In this document: one piece after another, positions 48,461 through 63,000 of the stretch | Layout: every line of letters begins with the position of its first letter | Numbering within the stretch: position 1 is the stretch's first letter | NCBI GenBank assembly: GCA_023055355.1 | Contig: JALJCS010000022.1 | Coordinates: forward strand, 7,301,001-7,365,000 | Reading direction: 5' to 3' | Source of the DNA: Agelaius tricolor | Taxonomy: Eukaryota; Chordata; Aves; Passeriformes; Icteridae | DNA: 64,000 bases | Position numbers and translations under genes: made by a program | Notes under the pieces: generated by a model | What the model saw: only the letters and a program-made list of their open reading frames with translations | The model's database searches: none | Told to the model about the DNA's origin: nothing

Positions 48461-51400
48461 TGTTTTTAGGGTTTATAATTTTGTGTCATAGCCTGGAGGG
48501 GATTTGGTGGAGTCTCTGCTGTGTCTTGGTTTTGGTTTTTTGGGGTTTCATTAATACCTCTCCTTCCTTCCTTTTGTGGTGGGAGGGGGAAGTTCTGTCC
48601 TGTTTAGGAAGGAGGTGCTGGAGGTTGAATGGCTGAAGTGACATTTCCCATGTAATTTTTGGCCATGTCCTCTTCAGTGGAGGATGGTGACCATGGAGGA
48701 GCCCCTGGGACCATTCCTATCACAGCTGATTTCTTCTCTTCAGGAGCAGAACCCAGGCAGGCTGTGGAGCTCTGGCAAGGTCTCCTGGCTCATAGGGAGC
48801 ACAGAAGGATTTGGCCCACGTTTTATTTCCTCTGGTGTTTCTACAATGTAAGAAACATTATTCTCTGAGCTGCCCTGAATCTGTGGAGTTAAGAAGAGGT
48901 TACAAACAAAAGTCTTAATTCCCTGTACAGCATGGAAATAACACTCAATCTCCAGTTGCCAGGGAACAAAGTTCTTCCTAAGGAATAATGGACAACTGAG
49001 AAGCCAAAAATACGATTAAAGACTATTTGGCAATATACCATATTTTTACTTTGTCTCAAGCCTTCATCTTATGATTGCCTTGATAGAGGTGTAGAGCACA
49101 GAATAAAATGATGGAATGGGAAAGGAGCATAGATCATTTTTTTTTTCCAGTTCTATGTCACTACTTTGCAGAGAGGATGTTCCTGCCAGGGGACATGTTC
49201 ATCATTCTTCAAGTTTTGTGTCAGTCTTCTAAAGAAGATATCTGTTGATCATGCTTAAATTTATCTAGGGAGTATATCTATCTCAGCAGAGAGAAAAATA
49301 ATTCATTCTTTAGATCTGCCAGTCAGAGCAAGCATCTGTCCTTACAGTGAGGAAAAATGATAGAATCCATATCCATATCCTCTTTGACAAGTCATCCCCA
49401 AGGAAGGCATGAGTCTCACTGTGAGCATGTTCTGTGGGAGAAATCATGGTGTGCCACAGAAACAAGAATTAACCTTCCTAAACCAAAGAATACTTATCCC
49501 TACAATTTTTAATTTACACTCTGCCTTACTGCTGAGAGAATTTTATATCACTCCCAGAAAACCCTCAACCCTTTTCTGTGTTCATTACTGTTCAGGTTTA
49601 AAGAAATTGTTTCTCAATCAAAGGTGCCTCTTGAGCTACATGAGAGGACAGACTGCAAGCAGACACTTTCTGTCTTTGAGTCCCAGCCACAGACTCTGGA
49701 CTTCCCAATCTTATCAAGATGTTCAGGACAATAGAGCATCTCTAAAAAGTCAGGCCTTGAAGTAAGAGAACAAAGCCTATCATGTCAAGTGGCAAAACAC
49801 AGGAGCAAAGGAATAGTGGCTTAGGGGAAAGAGAAAAATAAAATGAACTATCATCAGGTTGTCAGGTTTACAGTTTTATGATCTGTACTAGCTTAATAGA
49901 GTTTAATAGAGTGGAAATCCATACCTTTGAAGCTGCTGTTGGAATGCATATTGCCTGATGGGGTTAATTGAGGAAGGCCTGAGTTCTATGAAGTCTTAAT
50001 AGTGCCACTTAAGTGGGTAAAATATGTATTCATTTTTATGCTGACAAAACAATTAAAGCAGTAGCTCATGGCTGTACTCATGCACTATCTGCTGCATATT
50101 ATCTTATGTAACTTTAGTGTGTTTTCTCTGTGCTCCCTGTGTGCTGGTGCTCTCAAACCACTGCTCTCCCACTTCTCTTTTGTAACTGGAGACACTGTAT
50201 TCCTCTTCTTCCCCTCTCTCTCCCTTCAGCATTGCCTTCTGTTCCTCCCTGTCTCTCACCATAGGCTGTGGAGTGTGTTATGTTTTGGAGTCCTAGTTCT
50301 GAGAGACAAGCAGCAGCACCTGCTCATAAAGCTCTGGAAAGCCCTTTGCCAAAGCTTTTGGGATGTCATATCTATCACTGGTGCCTTTGAAAGCTTACAC
50401 CAATTTGAGATAGAGCTATTGATGCAAAACCTTTATTACAGGAGGAAATTTTAAACTTGAGGAACATGGGAACAACTACAGCTGTAATATTTCTGGGAGG
50501 GAGGAGGAGGCTTTTATTATTTTTCTCAGCTGACAGTTTCAGTTTTGACTTGTTTTCTCCTTATTGGGCCAATTCTGTTAATGCTTCCTTAGGATATATT
50601 ATAATTCTTAAGGCTCCCTAGCTATGTAGTCATATTTAGACTTTTGAAAACAAGCAAAACATCCTTAAGGGCTCTTAAGTACACGAGTGATAATGTTAAC
50701 TGAAGCAGCGAGAGATCTTTCCTTTCTTGGCTAAAATATTTCTGCAGGACAGTGCCACAGCCTTGGCTATATTCCATCAGTCTCATCTTCCCTGGCTCAC
50801 TGTCATGGCTTGCTAGTCTGGAACAAAGCTCCCAGATATGTTGCAAGAAATAAAAAATCTTACAGAGAAAGAGAGTTAATGACCACATCAGAACTATTAA
50901 TACCAAGCAAGGCCGAGTTAAAGGAACATGTGGCAGATCTTCACACTGGGCTCCCTTTGTGACTCTTTGATCCTGCACAGCTGTAGAACAATTCAGAGTG
51001 GTAACACCTGCTGTAAAACAGCTCAGTGACTGTGCTAATTGCTAAACTGAGGAAAAACAGCATTAAATAACATGAGGGTGACCACACTTTTTCTGCCTTC
51101 AATCACTCAACAAGAGATCAAACACCAAGATCCACTGCTGGAGCACAGTGAGAAGGAGCAGGAGACCTGGCTCTTGTGCTGCACTTAGAGCTTGAGGCTC
51201 AGCTAATACCCTTGGGGGGAGAATTTGAGCATAACTTTAAGGCATTTTGGGTGTTTAGGGGCCATCTTTCCTGTGTTTCTATCAGTTTATCTTCTGAGGG
51301 TTGTTTTGGGGGCTGGAAGCAAGCATCTGCAAAACCCTAAATGCACATTGACCAGCCCCAGGTTTCTGAGGAAGGAGTGTCAGTGAGGAGCTGTGAAATC

Positions 51401-54400
51401 AGGACAAAACTTCTGGCCAGGAGCTTTCTGGATAACAGTTTCCACCCTGCTCTAAGAAGCCTTTAGGCAAAGAGACCTGTAAACATTTTTGTCTGAGAAA
51501 CAGAATGGTGGGCGCTGAACTGAACTACACTGAAAAGCGTAATGGGCACCTATCATGGATGTGGATGCTTATTGTCCAAAACATGGGCCATTTTCTATTA
51601 TGAAATTAAGGTAGGTTTGGACTAATGGAGAGGGATGTTGCTATTTGCTATTTGCAGATCTGAAGCAGGCAGCTTTTTGTCACCCTCAGACACTGCAGGT
51701 GTTTTCACTGTACAGATCTGGGGGATGCAATAAGATGGAGACTAATTTGCAGATCTTACCTAAAATAGTCATGTATTTTGAGCATTCCTTCCAGTGTGAG
51801 ACAGTGATAAATTAGAAATCCCTGCCCTGGTAAGTCCTGTTAGTAAATCTGATATGCAGTTAGCTGACAACTCTGATGCATGGGGTTTCAAACCTGCTCT
51901 TTGGAAACCCTGCCTTCTGCCCACCTCCCACCTCAGTGTGAGGAAGTATATCCATCAAATTTTACATGGGATAGCTCATATTGCTATCTGGATGATAGGA
52001 GCAACATTTTCTGCATTAGGAACTCTCAACAGATAATGTCTTGAGGATTGAGAGAGGGAGATTAAGTCTGAATAAATATCCTGTGTTATTCATATTTAAT
52101 CATTTTACTTAGATGTTGTCTAATCAGTCAAAGCAACAACTGTTACTGACATATAGGTTTCATAAAAATATATACTAAACTAAAGCACTAAGCCTTGTCC
52201 CTTTATATTCATGTCGAGCCTGTAAACAGATCTCTGAACAAAATGACTTAGAAATTGAAAGTGATGGCTGTAATGAAAGAGCCATGTTACTAAGGAATGA
52301 CAAACAGGAATTTTGGACAGATTTACACTGCTGGGGGAACTGGGAAGGAGAAATTGTCCTGTGAGTAGCTTGGGCTGGTATCTTTGTCACCCTATTAGCT
52401 CCTGAGTTTGGGACAGATTAAAGGTGTGAAACCCATCTGCCCAAGCAAACATTAAACATTTTAATATCACCACCTGAGAGTGTTCCCACCCCCCCTTCAT
52501 AAATACCAATAGGATGGAGGGAAAGGGGAAAGCAGCAGGGGGAGAGGGGATGGCTTTGGAGAGACTGAAATGTTTCTGTTTTTCCTGGTGCAGAACTACA
52601 ATGTTTTGCAAAAGGCTGGGAAGCAGCATTTGAGGAAGGAAGGAAACAGTGAAGATGAGCTGAGAGGGGGACAGAGATGGTGATTTGAAAATTTCTGAAA
52701 GAGACAGAGCAGATGTATGGCTGATGTGCTGTAAGTAGAGTGCACCACAACCAGTTTGGCTGAGGTGAGCTGGCATGTGCTTTCACTATGAAATTTGGCT
52801 CCTCCATCACATGAAATATCCTCTGGTTGCTGCCCCATCATTTAAGTGCATGGCATTCTACTTAGGACACAGCAAGCTCTTCTCTAGCTTTAGAGACAGC
52901 CATGCAGCAATGTCTTGAATGTTTTTTATTGTAGCAGAGAATAGGAAGCCTCTCCACTGCAAGTATTAGCAATGCAATTTCATAACTATCTGTTCAGACA
53001 GTGCACAGGAGCTTGAAAAACAGCTTGAGACACTTTATTCCCCCTGGGAAATGCCATCCGAGAATATGTTAATCTGACGAATATGCAAAAGGCTGTCCCC
53101 TATTGGTGAACCATGAAGAAAACCACCTCCTTTTTTCTGGCTTTGTGAGAGGTGCTCCTCCCTGCCAAGAGTGGAGCAATCCTTACCCTCTCATCAAGCC
53201 AGACAGCTGAAAAGTATGGAGACATTGTGCTGCCTCCTTCCACTTGCAATGGGAATTTGATATTATCTGTACCACCTTTGACAATGCACTTGAAATTAAT
53301 CAGAGGAGAAATGTCTTATTTGATTATATTTGACCGTGAACATTGATCAGTTGCATGCAATTTTGACTTCAGATCTGCATGTCTAAAGTCCTTTCTAAAA
53401 AGGGCAAAATATTACCCAGAGATACACAGGAGCTTGTATTATCTGAGTCTCTGAAAAGATACTCTCAGGGGAAATGAATGTACATCTGGGAAATTAAAAA
53501 TCATTTGCTATGAAACTCTCAGTGAGAGATGGACAGTATCAGAAGAGAGATCCCCAAGACATCAATCCTTTTCCTGTTCTCTTTTCATTGCAGCTGTGTT
53601 TGCTCATTCTACTTTCATATGCTTGCATTCATTTCTGGCAGATTAGAAATTCTGTCAGTCCTCTGAGGAGACCATGGCAAGAGCCACTGCTCCTCAGTGT
53701 CTCAAGTGGCACAGGACTGACAGCTGGCATCTGGCTTCCCTATCTGCAGTCTGAAAAACCCACGGAGACTGCATGGTCCTCTACACAGCCTCATGTTTAG
53801 GCTTCCTTCCTGCCACAGGGGAGTTGCTGTGGCCTTGGGTACCACAATAATTTGGCTTCCTTGGGGCAGATGGACCAGAGGATTTACCTGGCAGAGTCAG
53901 GTGAGCCACAAGCTCTACACAGTTCACTGCTGGAGGGCTTTTCTTTGGATGTTTTCTGTGTCTCCTAGGCTGGAATTCCCACCAAGGATGTTGTTAAAAT
54001 CTCTCCAAGGCCTTGCTGTTGGTGCAGACTGTCACATCCTCAGTGGTGGCCATGTCTGGTCTGTGGCTGGACCAGAGCCTCAGGTTTAGCTGCCTCCAAA
54101 AGCTCTGGAGCTTTCATGCACCAAAACTTCTCCACAGACTGAAGCAGCTCAGAACTGCCCTGCTTTACTGAATGGAGCAGGTCTGTTAAGGAGTACTTTG
54201 TAGGATGCTATTGGAAAACTTTCTACTCTTTTTTACTTGAATCTTAAATGTGTAGAGATCATCACTTGCCAGTTGTGGACCCTCTTCCCCCTCTGTTTCT
54301 TGGGCTAGGGTAGATCTCCCAAATTTGGTCTATCCCACGATGTTCAGGTAGTCCAGCACTTTTCACTGATGACAATAATTTAAATTAGAGTGCTCTGATG

Positions 54401-57400
54401 TCTGCTCTGGTCTAGAGCTTGTGGCAGCTTACCCTGCAAAGTTGCACAGAATCTGGGAACTCAAACTGCACACAGGCTCAGGCAGCTCCTCCCAAAAGAG
54501 TCAGGATTGCCATAGTCCCCACTCCTCTCAGAGACTTCAGTGTGCTGAGGCACATTTGCATGTCCTGACAGACTTTTCTTGGCTGTCTTTCAGATTCACC
54601 ATTCCTTTATAAAGGGCAATAGCTTTTCCTACCTCTCACCCTGGAACTTTCCTGCTCTTCAGACACCCAAAGGGTCTTGGATGGCATTTCCCAGAGGGAG
54701 TAAAGTGTCTCAAGCTGTTTTTCAATAGGTTGGGGTTTGTTTTGGTTTGTTAGGTTTCTTTTTTTTGGAACCTGAGAAGGAATTAATATTTCACAAAAGT
54801 GAATGGGTGGGTGGAGCGGGGAGCCTGAATACAAAATTCACTTGTTGGTTGGGATTCTGGGGTGGGAGTAAAAGAAGAAAGCATTGCAGGGAGTGTTTTC
54901 AAGCTCTTAAGAACATGTTTTTCCAAGTGCTGTTCTTAAGCATAAGACTTTTAATAATAAGAGCACAGTGGGGTAACATAAATGACACAAAAGGCACTCT
55001 CATTGCAAAGCTGAACAGTTTGTGGTTTAGTAGATTTTTATGATAAAAGAGACAAAAGGAAGAAAAGTTTTTTCCCTCTCAAAAGCTACCATACCTAGTA
55101 ACATCTTTTGCTCATGCAAAGAATTCAGCTTCCCCCCCTGCTCCTGAGATATGTTCTCACCCAATTAAAGTCCTCCTGCAGATCTGTAGGCCTATTGACA
55201 ACTTGTTCCATGTCACTAAACTTGGTTTGCTGCCCTGGTGCTGAAATTACAATGCAGTGCTCCTTTAATAGTGTTTATGAGTGGCAGAAGAGAGGGTGTT
55301 TTGCAGCCCCTCAGCCTCCTACCTGGGATCCTCATCCCATCCTGCATCTTTCTCATTGTCTTTCCTTCCATCTTGCTTGTCAGCAGCAGGGCTTAGCTAC
55401 CAACAGGAGGAGATTCAGTTTGCTTTTGCATTGTAGCAAAACAACTGCTGTTGTTGTTTGCATTTTATTCTTGTTGCCAACTTGCCCCAGGCAGGCTGGG
55501 GGTGAGGAGCTCTGAAGTGTGCAAATTTGCCACAAAGACACACAGAAAGGGTGTCTGTGAGCACATGGAGAGGGGAATGGAGCTGAGGGAAGCAGTAACC
55601 AGCATCCCTCAACAGGAAATGGGCCTGTGAAATCCTGATGGAGAGAAGGGAATCCTTTTCTGAGCAGAACACGAGGAGCCTGATGCTGGTCCGAATAATG
55701 AAATCTTCTTGACCTGTAGATAAGCTGTGCAAGCAGTGTTAATGCCAGCTGTGATTTCAGCTGCAGCCCTCCAGCTGGTGCAGGCTGTAAAGCTGAGGGT
55801 GCTGTGGAAAGTGAGGCAGTGTCCCCCCATCAGCAGTCCAGTCACCTTCTCAGACGAGTGTGGAATGCAGATGACTGATTCCATGTGCCTTTTTCGACAG
55901 AAACAGTAGGAGCAGAGGCTGCCACAAGTTCAAAAAGCTGAAATGTTCAGTTGTGTTGGCAACCAAAGCATGGCAAAATCTAAGGATGGAGCCACAAGGC
56001 TTTATATGGGGAATATATGACCTTAATCCCACTAGAGGGCTTTGTAGTAATTTCCCCTCTCTCACAGACCATGGGTGGTATCTGGTACAGTTTCTGTGAG
56101 CTGCTCAGGTATGGAACTCCCACTGAAACTGGGGGAGAGGCCTCAAATAACTGTTTAGTAGCTCTGTCATGACATATTTTTGATATATAAAAGAGAAATT
56201 ATAAAACTTCCAGGTTTTTTTTTCCCTGTTTAGACCCATAAGTTCCTTGCTGAATGAGCTTTTTCCAGTGCAAGGAGATCCCATCTTTTGGCACCACAGT
56301 AGTTTTAGGCACAGCTCTGCTCTCTGGACAGAAAGGCTGTAGTCCTTGAGTCACCAGGATCTACCACAGCACAGGCAGCAGAGCACTTTGTCTCTGTTGG
56401 ATCCACTCCTGACCACACATCTGGTACAACACCCCTGGGTGCCTTGCCTGTGGCTCTGGAAAAACACGTGCATGAAGGGAAGGGCTGTACCTTGCTGCCT
56501 AGAGCCAGTTCACTCAGCAGCATGGCACAAAATGCCTAACACAGTATTACCTCAGTCTTTTTTTTTTTCATTTCTCTGATTAAAAGCACACCTTTGTCCC
56601 TCTGGATGCATTTGGTGTCACTATTCATTGGCTAGTGCATATACAGCTGGTTTTAGCCTCCATTTAAAATGCAGAGAGTTTAAGCATTACGTGTAGAATA
56701 CAGCAGGATGAATAAAGACATACTTGAGCAAACATAAATTTAGTAATTTATTTTTCTACCAGCAGTTTTAGAGAGTTGTGGAGTTTGTGATTTTTTTTTT
56801 TTTTTAATCTAATCCATTCAGTCAGCGGTCTCAAGAGTAAAAGCTTCTGCCTCAGCTTGGGGTTGATGCTTGGTCGAGCCTTAAAGCTCCATGGTTTTTT
56901 GACACTGCACTAAGTCTGAAGCTTTGATGTCTGAGGCTGCTGCCTGCACAGCGTAAATCATATTTTAAAGTTTATTGGTACAAAGGGTGCCTTTCCTCAG
57001 ACATACACGTGTGCATCCACACACACCATCTTGCCACTTTTTTTTAGCTACCTACAAGTTTCTGTAGGATTAGAGGATTCTTTCAGTGACTATTCCCACA
57101 TGGATGTTGTCATCTTTAATTGAAAGCTTGCAGTATTTGTGTGCTAAGGTAATACAAACTTGCTCTTGGCAGTGCTGATTGAGGGACAAAAGAGAAATGA
57201 AAATGTTTTTCTCACTCCATTACTGTAGCTGCTGTACCTGGCTCTCTTGGCTGTGTGTTAAAGCTGTTGCTGAGGCCAGTGGGATTAAGTGAAGGCCAGA
57301 CCTGATGTACGGAGACCAACAGTGACTTTTGGTGTGTGGATTCAAACCAGACCATCTTTGGGTCTCCAAGGAGTTTGTTTTTTCTTGGCACAATGGCTGT

Positions 57401-59599
57401 GCAGGTCCTTTGGCTGCTGTGTTTACTGCTCCCCGTTGGCTGGGCCTGAGGAGATGTGTGAGCCACCCTTCTGAAGAGCAGAGTGCCACTGCTTGGGGAA
57501 GTTTGAGTCTTTCACAGGCTAATGGAGCACACCAGGGCATGGGATTAGCAGGATCAGTGTCTGAGTTGTAGCTGTTCAAAGCTTTCTCCAGTGTACAGAT
57601 GACTGCTGGCAGGAAGGAGATGTGGCTCCCTATGGGAAGGGCAAGACTCTGACTAAGCACTCATTCTTCTGTTTCAGTCATTCTCTGTTCCCAAACGTGC
57701 TTTTTACCAGGAGCACAGAGTGCATTTTGCACGTGTGCCTTTGTGCCAGATGTGAACTTTCTAACAAGCTGTTCTAGTCAGTGGCACTGGTGGCTGCCTT
57801 TGTGGATCTCCTGCTTCCCATCCACACAAGTGAGAGCACACAAAGAGGTTGTGCAGGCTAAAACCTGTGCTGAATTTATTTACACAAAGTTGTAAATCAA
57901 AAAAGCGGCACCCAACAAAATTCAGCACAGTGAGTACTGAGGGTGGCATATGTTGTTATTCAGTTCAATGTCTTTGGGGGAGACATTAGAGGGATGGTAT
58001 CACCAGGGAGAGAAAATATGGAAGAAGGCTGGAAGTGTGAATTTCTTGTGACAGAACAACTTGTTTCAGAGCCCAAGCACTGTCAGAAACACCAGGCCAG
58101 GAAGAGGTGACCAAGCAGATCTTCATTCCCAGCAGAAGGAAAAAGATTCTTAGTGTAACAAAAAACTTAAATCTAATCCAACATCACCTGCAGTTATGAA
58201 GGATAATGCAGCAAATCTGCTGTTCCAAGTGTTATTTGTGGTGTGGCATTTCAGGCAAAGCTAAGGAATGTAATACCTGTCAGTGGGACTTATGCTCTTA
58301 AATCCCATCAGTGCTTTAAAAAAAATCCTCACTGGCCCCCTCAACCATTGCAATTACCACTGCCCATGTCACCTGGAATCTTTTGCACCTACAGGAAATG
58401 CCTAGAAGTTCTCAGGGCAAGAAAAGAAGCAGAAGGTCTTTCTTCTCCTGTTATTTTCAACAAAACTCTTTATCAGTCATGCTTTAAAGAGCTGAGATAC
58501 TCTCTCACACCTACTGTCTGCAGTTGTCACCTAGAGTAAAAAGCCAAGTATTCAGGCTTTTTCTCTCTTTCTTCAGAGTAGCTGCAGAGAGCTCAGGGAG
58601 AGCTATATTGAAATACATCAGTAGCACAGAAAACCTCCTCCACCTACTCTATCATCTCGGTATTTTTCCTCCAGCTTCTATTTATCATCTATGTATAGAT
58701 TCCCTGAATGAACAAAATTCTTCAAGAATTCATGATTCAGGCTGTAGGGCCAGGAGGTAACTGGGTGGAAGGAAAAAATGGCAGGTAAAACGCAATTAAT
58801 TGTCTGTGCCCTGCTTTCCCTGAGCCATCTGTACAGCTCTTTCTTTTGGAAGTGGAAATGCCTTGGTAGAAAGGTCAAGGTATTAGTGCACTGGGCAGGA
58901 TTCAGACAACTTTTTTCAATTTCTGCTATTGACTCCCTGCATGACCTGAGGTAGGTCCCTCATTTCTCTCTGTCTTAGATCTCTATCTGTAAAATAAGGG
59001 TATTTCTTTTCCTTTTCCTAGTCTATTTGTCAGCTCTTTAAGCCTTGGCATTAGGTGTGGATGCAAACACACCCACACCTATGGCTCTCAAAGCATGATG
59101 ACAGGAATGCAAATATGCAAGATTGTTCCTGAGCTTCAAAATCAGCACAGTATATCTGCTCTCTGTTACTGATTCTTTTTCTTATTTGTATCCTTCTTTA
59201 TCCATTAAAAATTGGGATTTTAAAATATGAGCCCATTAGTATAGAGCAGGAATTTGTGATAAACTACTTTCAGACCACTGAAGATGGGAAGAAACTTCCC
59301 AGCAGCAGGTTCACTTGCAACTGCAGCTTTGGGTAAGGAGTTTCTTTAGGAAGGTCTTGCTGGCCAGAGTTTACAACAAGGCACTGGACTGCAGGGATCA
59401 CAGGGTGATCTGCCATTGCATTCCCTGTCGTCCTCAAAGGTACTGTAAGAAAATGTAGCAGAACAGGATATGCTCTTTAAATTCACAGCAGTAGCAGCAG
59501 TAAAATGTTTAAAAGCCCCCACGAACCAGCTTCTTAATATCCTGTCAATGCCACTTCCCTCACACCCCTGCTGTATCCGAAAGGAGCAATCAGAGAGAT
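48461..59599. other. Long non-coding GC-richer stretch
   Basis: No gene could be supported over 11 kb. Frames up to 146 codons (57220-57660, minus) and 135 codons (55108-55515, plus) overlap others in conflicting phases and show no domain. Simple tracts include T15 at 56791-56805. A 17-base match to the 62 bp duplicate lies at 51585-51601. Near 53040-53110 there is a cluster of octamer-like (gaatatgcaaa) and inverted CCAAT (attggt) sequence. It may be intron or intergenic. Confidence 0.5.
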
Positions 59600-60010
59600 G
59601 TGGATTTCCACAGCAGAGCTGGCCAAGGACGCGTTCTCCCCCGGCCAAATCCCACCTCCTCCTTGCAGTTCATCACCCCTCGGCTGTGTTGATACAACAG
59701 TTTATTAATAACATCATTTTCAGACATTCCCTTCAGGAGTGCAGGCTGGGGCTCAGCCCCACGCTCCTGGCGGCACAAGCGAGGCGCGTGGGATGCGGGT
59801 TGGGATGGGATGTGCAGCTGGGAGCAGGGACTGGTCAGGCTGGGCTTGCTGCTGTGCCAGGCTGCTGTGCAGTGACCCAGGCCCCACTGGGAGCAGCCTG
59901 GTGTCCTGTGCACTGCGTGGGAATGAGTGTGTGCGCTTTCCTAAGGAGCTGGGAGCGGAGTGAATTCCCGAGGTTCCTCGTGGCACAGCGCTCCTTGGGA
60001 GAATGTGCTA
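59600..60010. promoter_or_regulatory. Weak CpG cluster
   Basis: CpG dinucleotides, rare elsewhere in the window, occur about fifteen times here, including acgcgttctcccccgg and agcgaggcgcgtgggatgcg, in GC-rich DNA. This could be a small CpG island promoter or enhancer. The 198-codon plus-strand frame across it (59470-60066) has the Cys/Gly/Ala/Leu-rich make-up expected of chance frames in GC-rich DNA. No TATA box, splice donor or first exon was recognised. Confidence 0.3.
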
Positions 60011-63000
60011 ATTCAAATGTCTGTCTCACAGTATGGAGGAGTTTGAGTCAATGCTGGGAAATGTAAAACTTGTGACACACTGTGATAATGGGGGCATTTA
60101 ACACAGACCATTGAGAAATCATAGTGAGGGGAATCAAACAAGAAAAACTATGTGAGGTGACATTTCACGAGTTTTTATTTTCCTTTTGTTCTTCTTTAGA
60201 GGGTGAATGGATGGGGATGGTGGCTCAATTTATGGCTTGTAAGAGACAATTTTGACAGTGACCTTACTAAAACATTGTTGAACCTCATTTTGCCTGAGTA
60301 ACCAAAACTTGACTTAAATTTGCATGCTTGTGCAGAAGCTTATGTTAGGTAGAAGCAGAGCATTTATGGTCTCCAGATGGCAGCTGTTTTGATATATGAA
60401 GGTCACATCTTTTTAGATCCATTTGTTTTGTATCCATAGACAAACTGGTTGAGATTTGGGGCTGCCTGGAATCAGAATGAATGGATAATGAATAATGGAA
60501 CCTCAGTTTCCTTGCAGGAAAAGTAGTCTGTGAGCTACTATGGATACACCTGTTGATGAACAGATTGGCCAATGCCAGCAAGCACTTTTTTAATCAGGAA
60601 AAAAAAGGCATACCTGGGGATACATGCTATGAAAATTACCATCAGAGGGAGGAAGGAAGTAACTTCACAAGGAGAATACTGATAAATTTATTCTTCCCAA
60701 CAAAAACTGTGGAGATAAGCCCATTAACAACTTTCTGTTTCTGCTTCTCTTTGTATTAATTTTCTCTTTCTTAGTTGAAAATTTAGGAGAACATTTAATC
60801 TCTTACAAATTATATAGAATTGTATGCCTATTTGTCTAGTTCCTTTCATCAGCAAGGGTAGAAAGAACTTTTTGTCAGTTATGTCATTAATCCTGGGCTT
60901 CTAGACTTGATTTGACTATTGTGAATAGAGTAACTTCCAGACTCTTTGAAAATTTATGTATCCATGCTTTTTTTGAGCAGAAAAATTGCTCACCATTCTG
61001 ACAAATGGTGTGCCTAACAGTCTCACAGGTGGAACATGGGGACTAAAACTGGCAGAATCAAAGGCCAGGAAAAAAAGAGCAGAACAAGGCTGAATTCTCA
61101 GAACAGACTAATGATAAGAGGGGCCTAGAAGAAGATCTGGCTTTCAGCTAGCTTTGTCTGTCTAACCTCTGAAGATTTAGAAGCATTTAAGATGTCTCAA
61201 ACCTGAGCCAAAATTATCTTCAGTCTGAAGTTTGCTCATTGACTGCTCTCTTCTCTTTGGGCTGGTGACTTCATTTGTCCCACAGGTCCTCTCACAATGC
61301 ATTTCCCCATCGTGCCTGTGGTCCTTTCATCTCGCCTCATTTCCTGAGAGCGCTTAACTGCTTGGAATTCCTTTCTTGCTCCTAATTTGAGAGTTCAAAG
61401 TATGGATTTGTAGCAAATTATTCCTGATGAGTGGTTTCATTAAAAGAAAAGAAGGGAAAATTTTCTGAAAACTTTCTCTGTTGAAAAGGGGAGGGTTAGG
61501 GAAATAAAGTACAGCCTCACACAACACTGAGAACTTCCCAGAACTCCAATGCATTGTTTTCTGTAGAGTTAAGTGCATGGACATGCTGCTACACCTCATC
61601 TTTTCTGAAATTAAGATGAGCTCTACTACTAAACACAGTGTCCTTCCCTTTTCACAGAGGGGATTTTCCAGTGGTAACAACAGTTCACTACAAATGGGGC
61701 AATTTCTCCACATAGAGCCAAAATTTTAGTGTATCTCAAGCCTAGGAGATTCATTAAGAGATTATTTGTACAAGAAAATGTAATATTTTCATGCATTTTA
61801 GTTGTTGATCATCCAGTACAGTTTCTTCCAAGACAACTGGGGAATTGTAGCTGTGCACTAATCAATAAACACAGTGGGACTTCCTCAGCCTTTGATGCCA
61901 TCAGCCATTATCTTGATGAAAGACATGTATTCTTGTGATTTTTAAATTATTATTTAGAAAGGGTCAGGTTAATTCTACTGTATCAAGAAGGTAGGAGTAA
62001 ACTGGGAGAGCTTGGGGTGTATAAAGCTTAGAAGAAAGGAGAGAAACTGTCTGTCACTGGGTCAGACTCTCAGAGGTCTGTTAATAATGGATTTTCATGA
62101 GTTAACCTTCTATCTTGTCCTTTTCAAAATGCTGTCATGTAACATGAGTTATGTGCTACCAGATAATTTTCCTAAAGTGGTTGCAGTGCACACCAGAGAT
62201 AGTTGTGCTCTTTGTCTGGACTATCATTTTAGAACACACTTTAACTACATCTTCTGTAGGATATAGCCACTCTGGGGATCTTTTAGAGACACAATTCACA
62301 GCAGACAAACCATCTCTTATGTGTAGTCATGCAAACTGAAATAAAACAAGGTGAGACTGAAGGCGTCAGTCAGTCGACTTTAAATGTATCCGAATCCTTT
62401 CTCCCAGGAGAAGGCAAAAGGCAGTGGTTCTAACCTTGCTGTGGCTTGTACAACACTTACAACACTGATTAACACTTGTTCATGTTCTGCCTGATTTCAG
62501 GGGAAATTCCATGGGGCTTCTGGGAATTCTGAAAGCGCCAGATGAGGAATTCATGGAGGGTTACCCGCTACAAGGGAAAGACAACGAGCTCAGGCAGAAT
62601 TGCTTCAGCACAGGAGCACAACAGGAGCCAGCCTGGCTTTGGCTGCAGCCCTGTGCTTTGTACTCCTCTGAAGGGCACCTTAGGGGCCAAGCAGGGCCTG
62701 ATTCTGGGTTTCCCATATTTTGCAGATGTCTTCAAGAAATGGAAATCAGGCAATGGAGGCAGCACGAGCTCAGCACTCCAGCCCAGCACCAAGAACCTGG
62801 GCAGGCTCTTGAGGTGTTTTCTCATCTAACCCTGGAATGTGATGCACTTTGTGTTGGAGACAGGCGCCCTTCTGCTCCACCCAGGGAGATTTTCCAGCAT
62901 GCAAAAGTGCTTAATGAGCTCTGGAGCCCAGGATGAAGGTGCTCACTGAATTAAATCATCTTTGGGACTATGCAGTGTAGAGAGTAAATACTGTACATCA

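Noticed and set aside
57220..57660. 146-codon minus-strand frame
   Set aside because: Two other phases are also open over the same bases, and the reading has no recognisable motif.
59470..60066. 198-codon plus-strand frame, the longest in the window
   Set aside because: It lies on the CpG-rich stretch where stop codons are scarce, has low-complexity-like composition, conflicts with four other frames over the same bases and shows no domain or splice context.
62511..62936. 141-codon plus-strand frame after an acceptor-like ttcag
   Set aside because: Unrecognisable sequence; two more frames of 85-95 codons overlap it, which is the mark of a stop-poor stretch rather than a gene.
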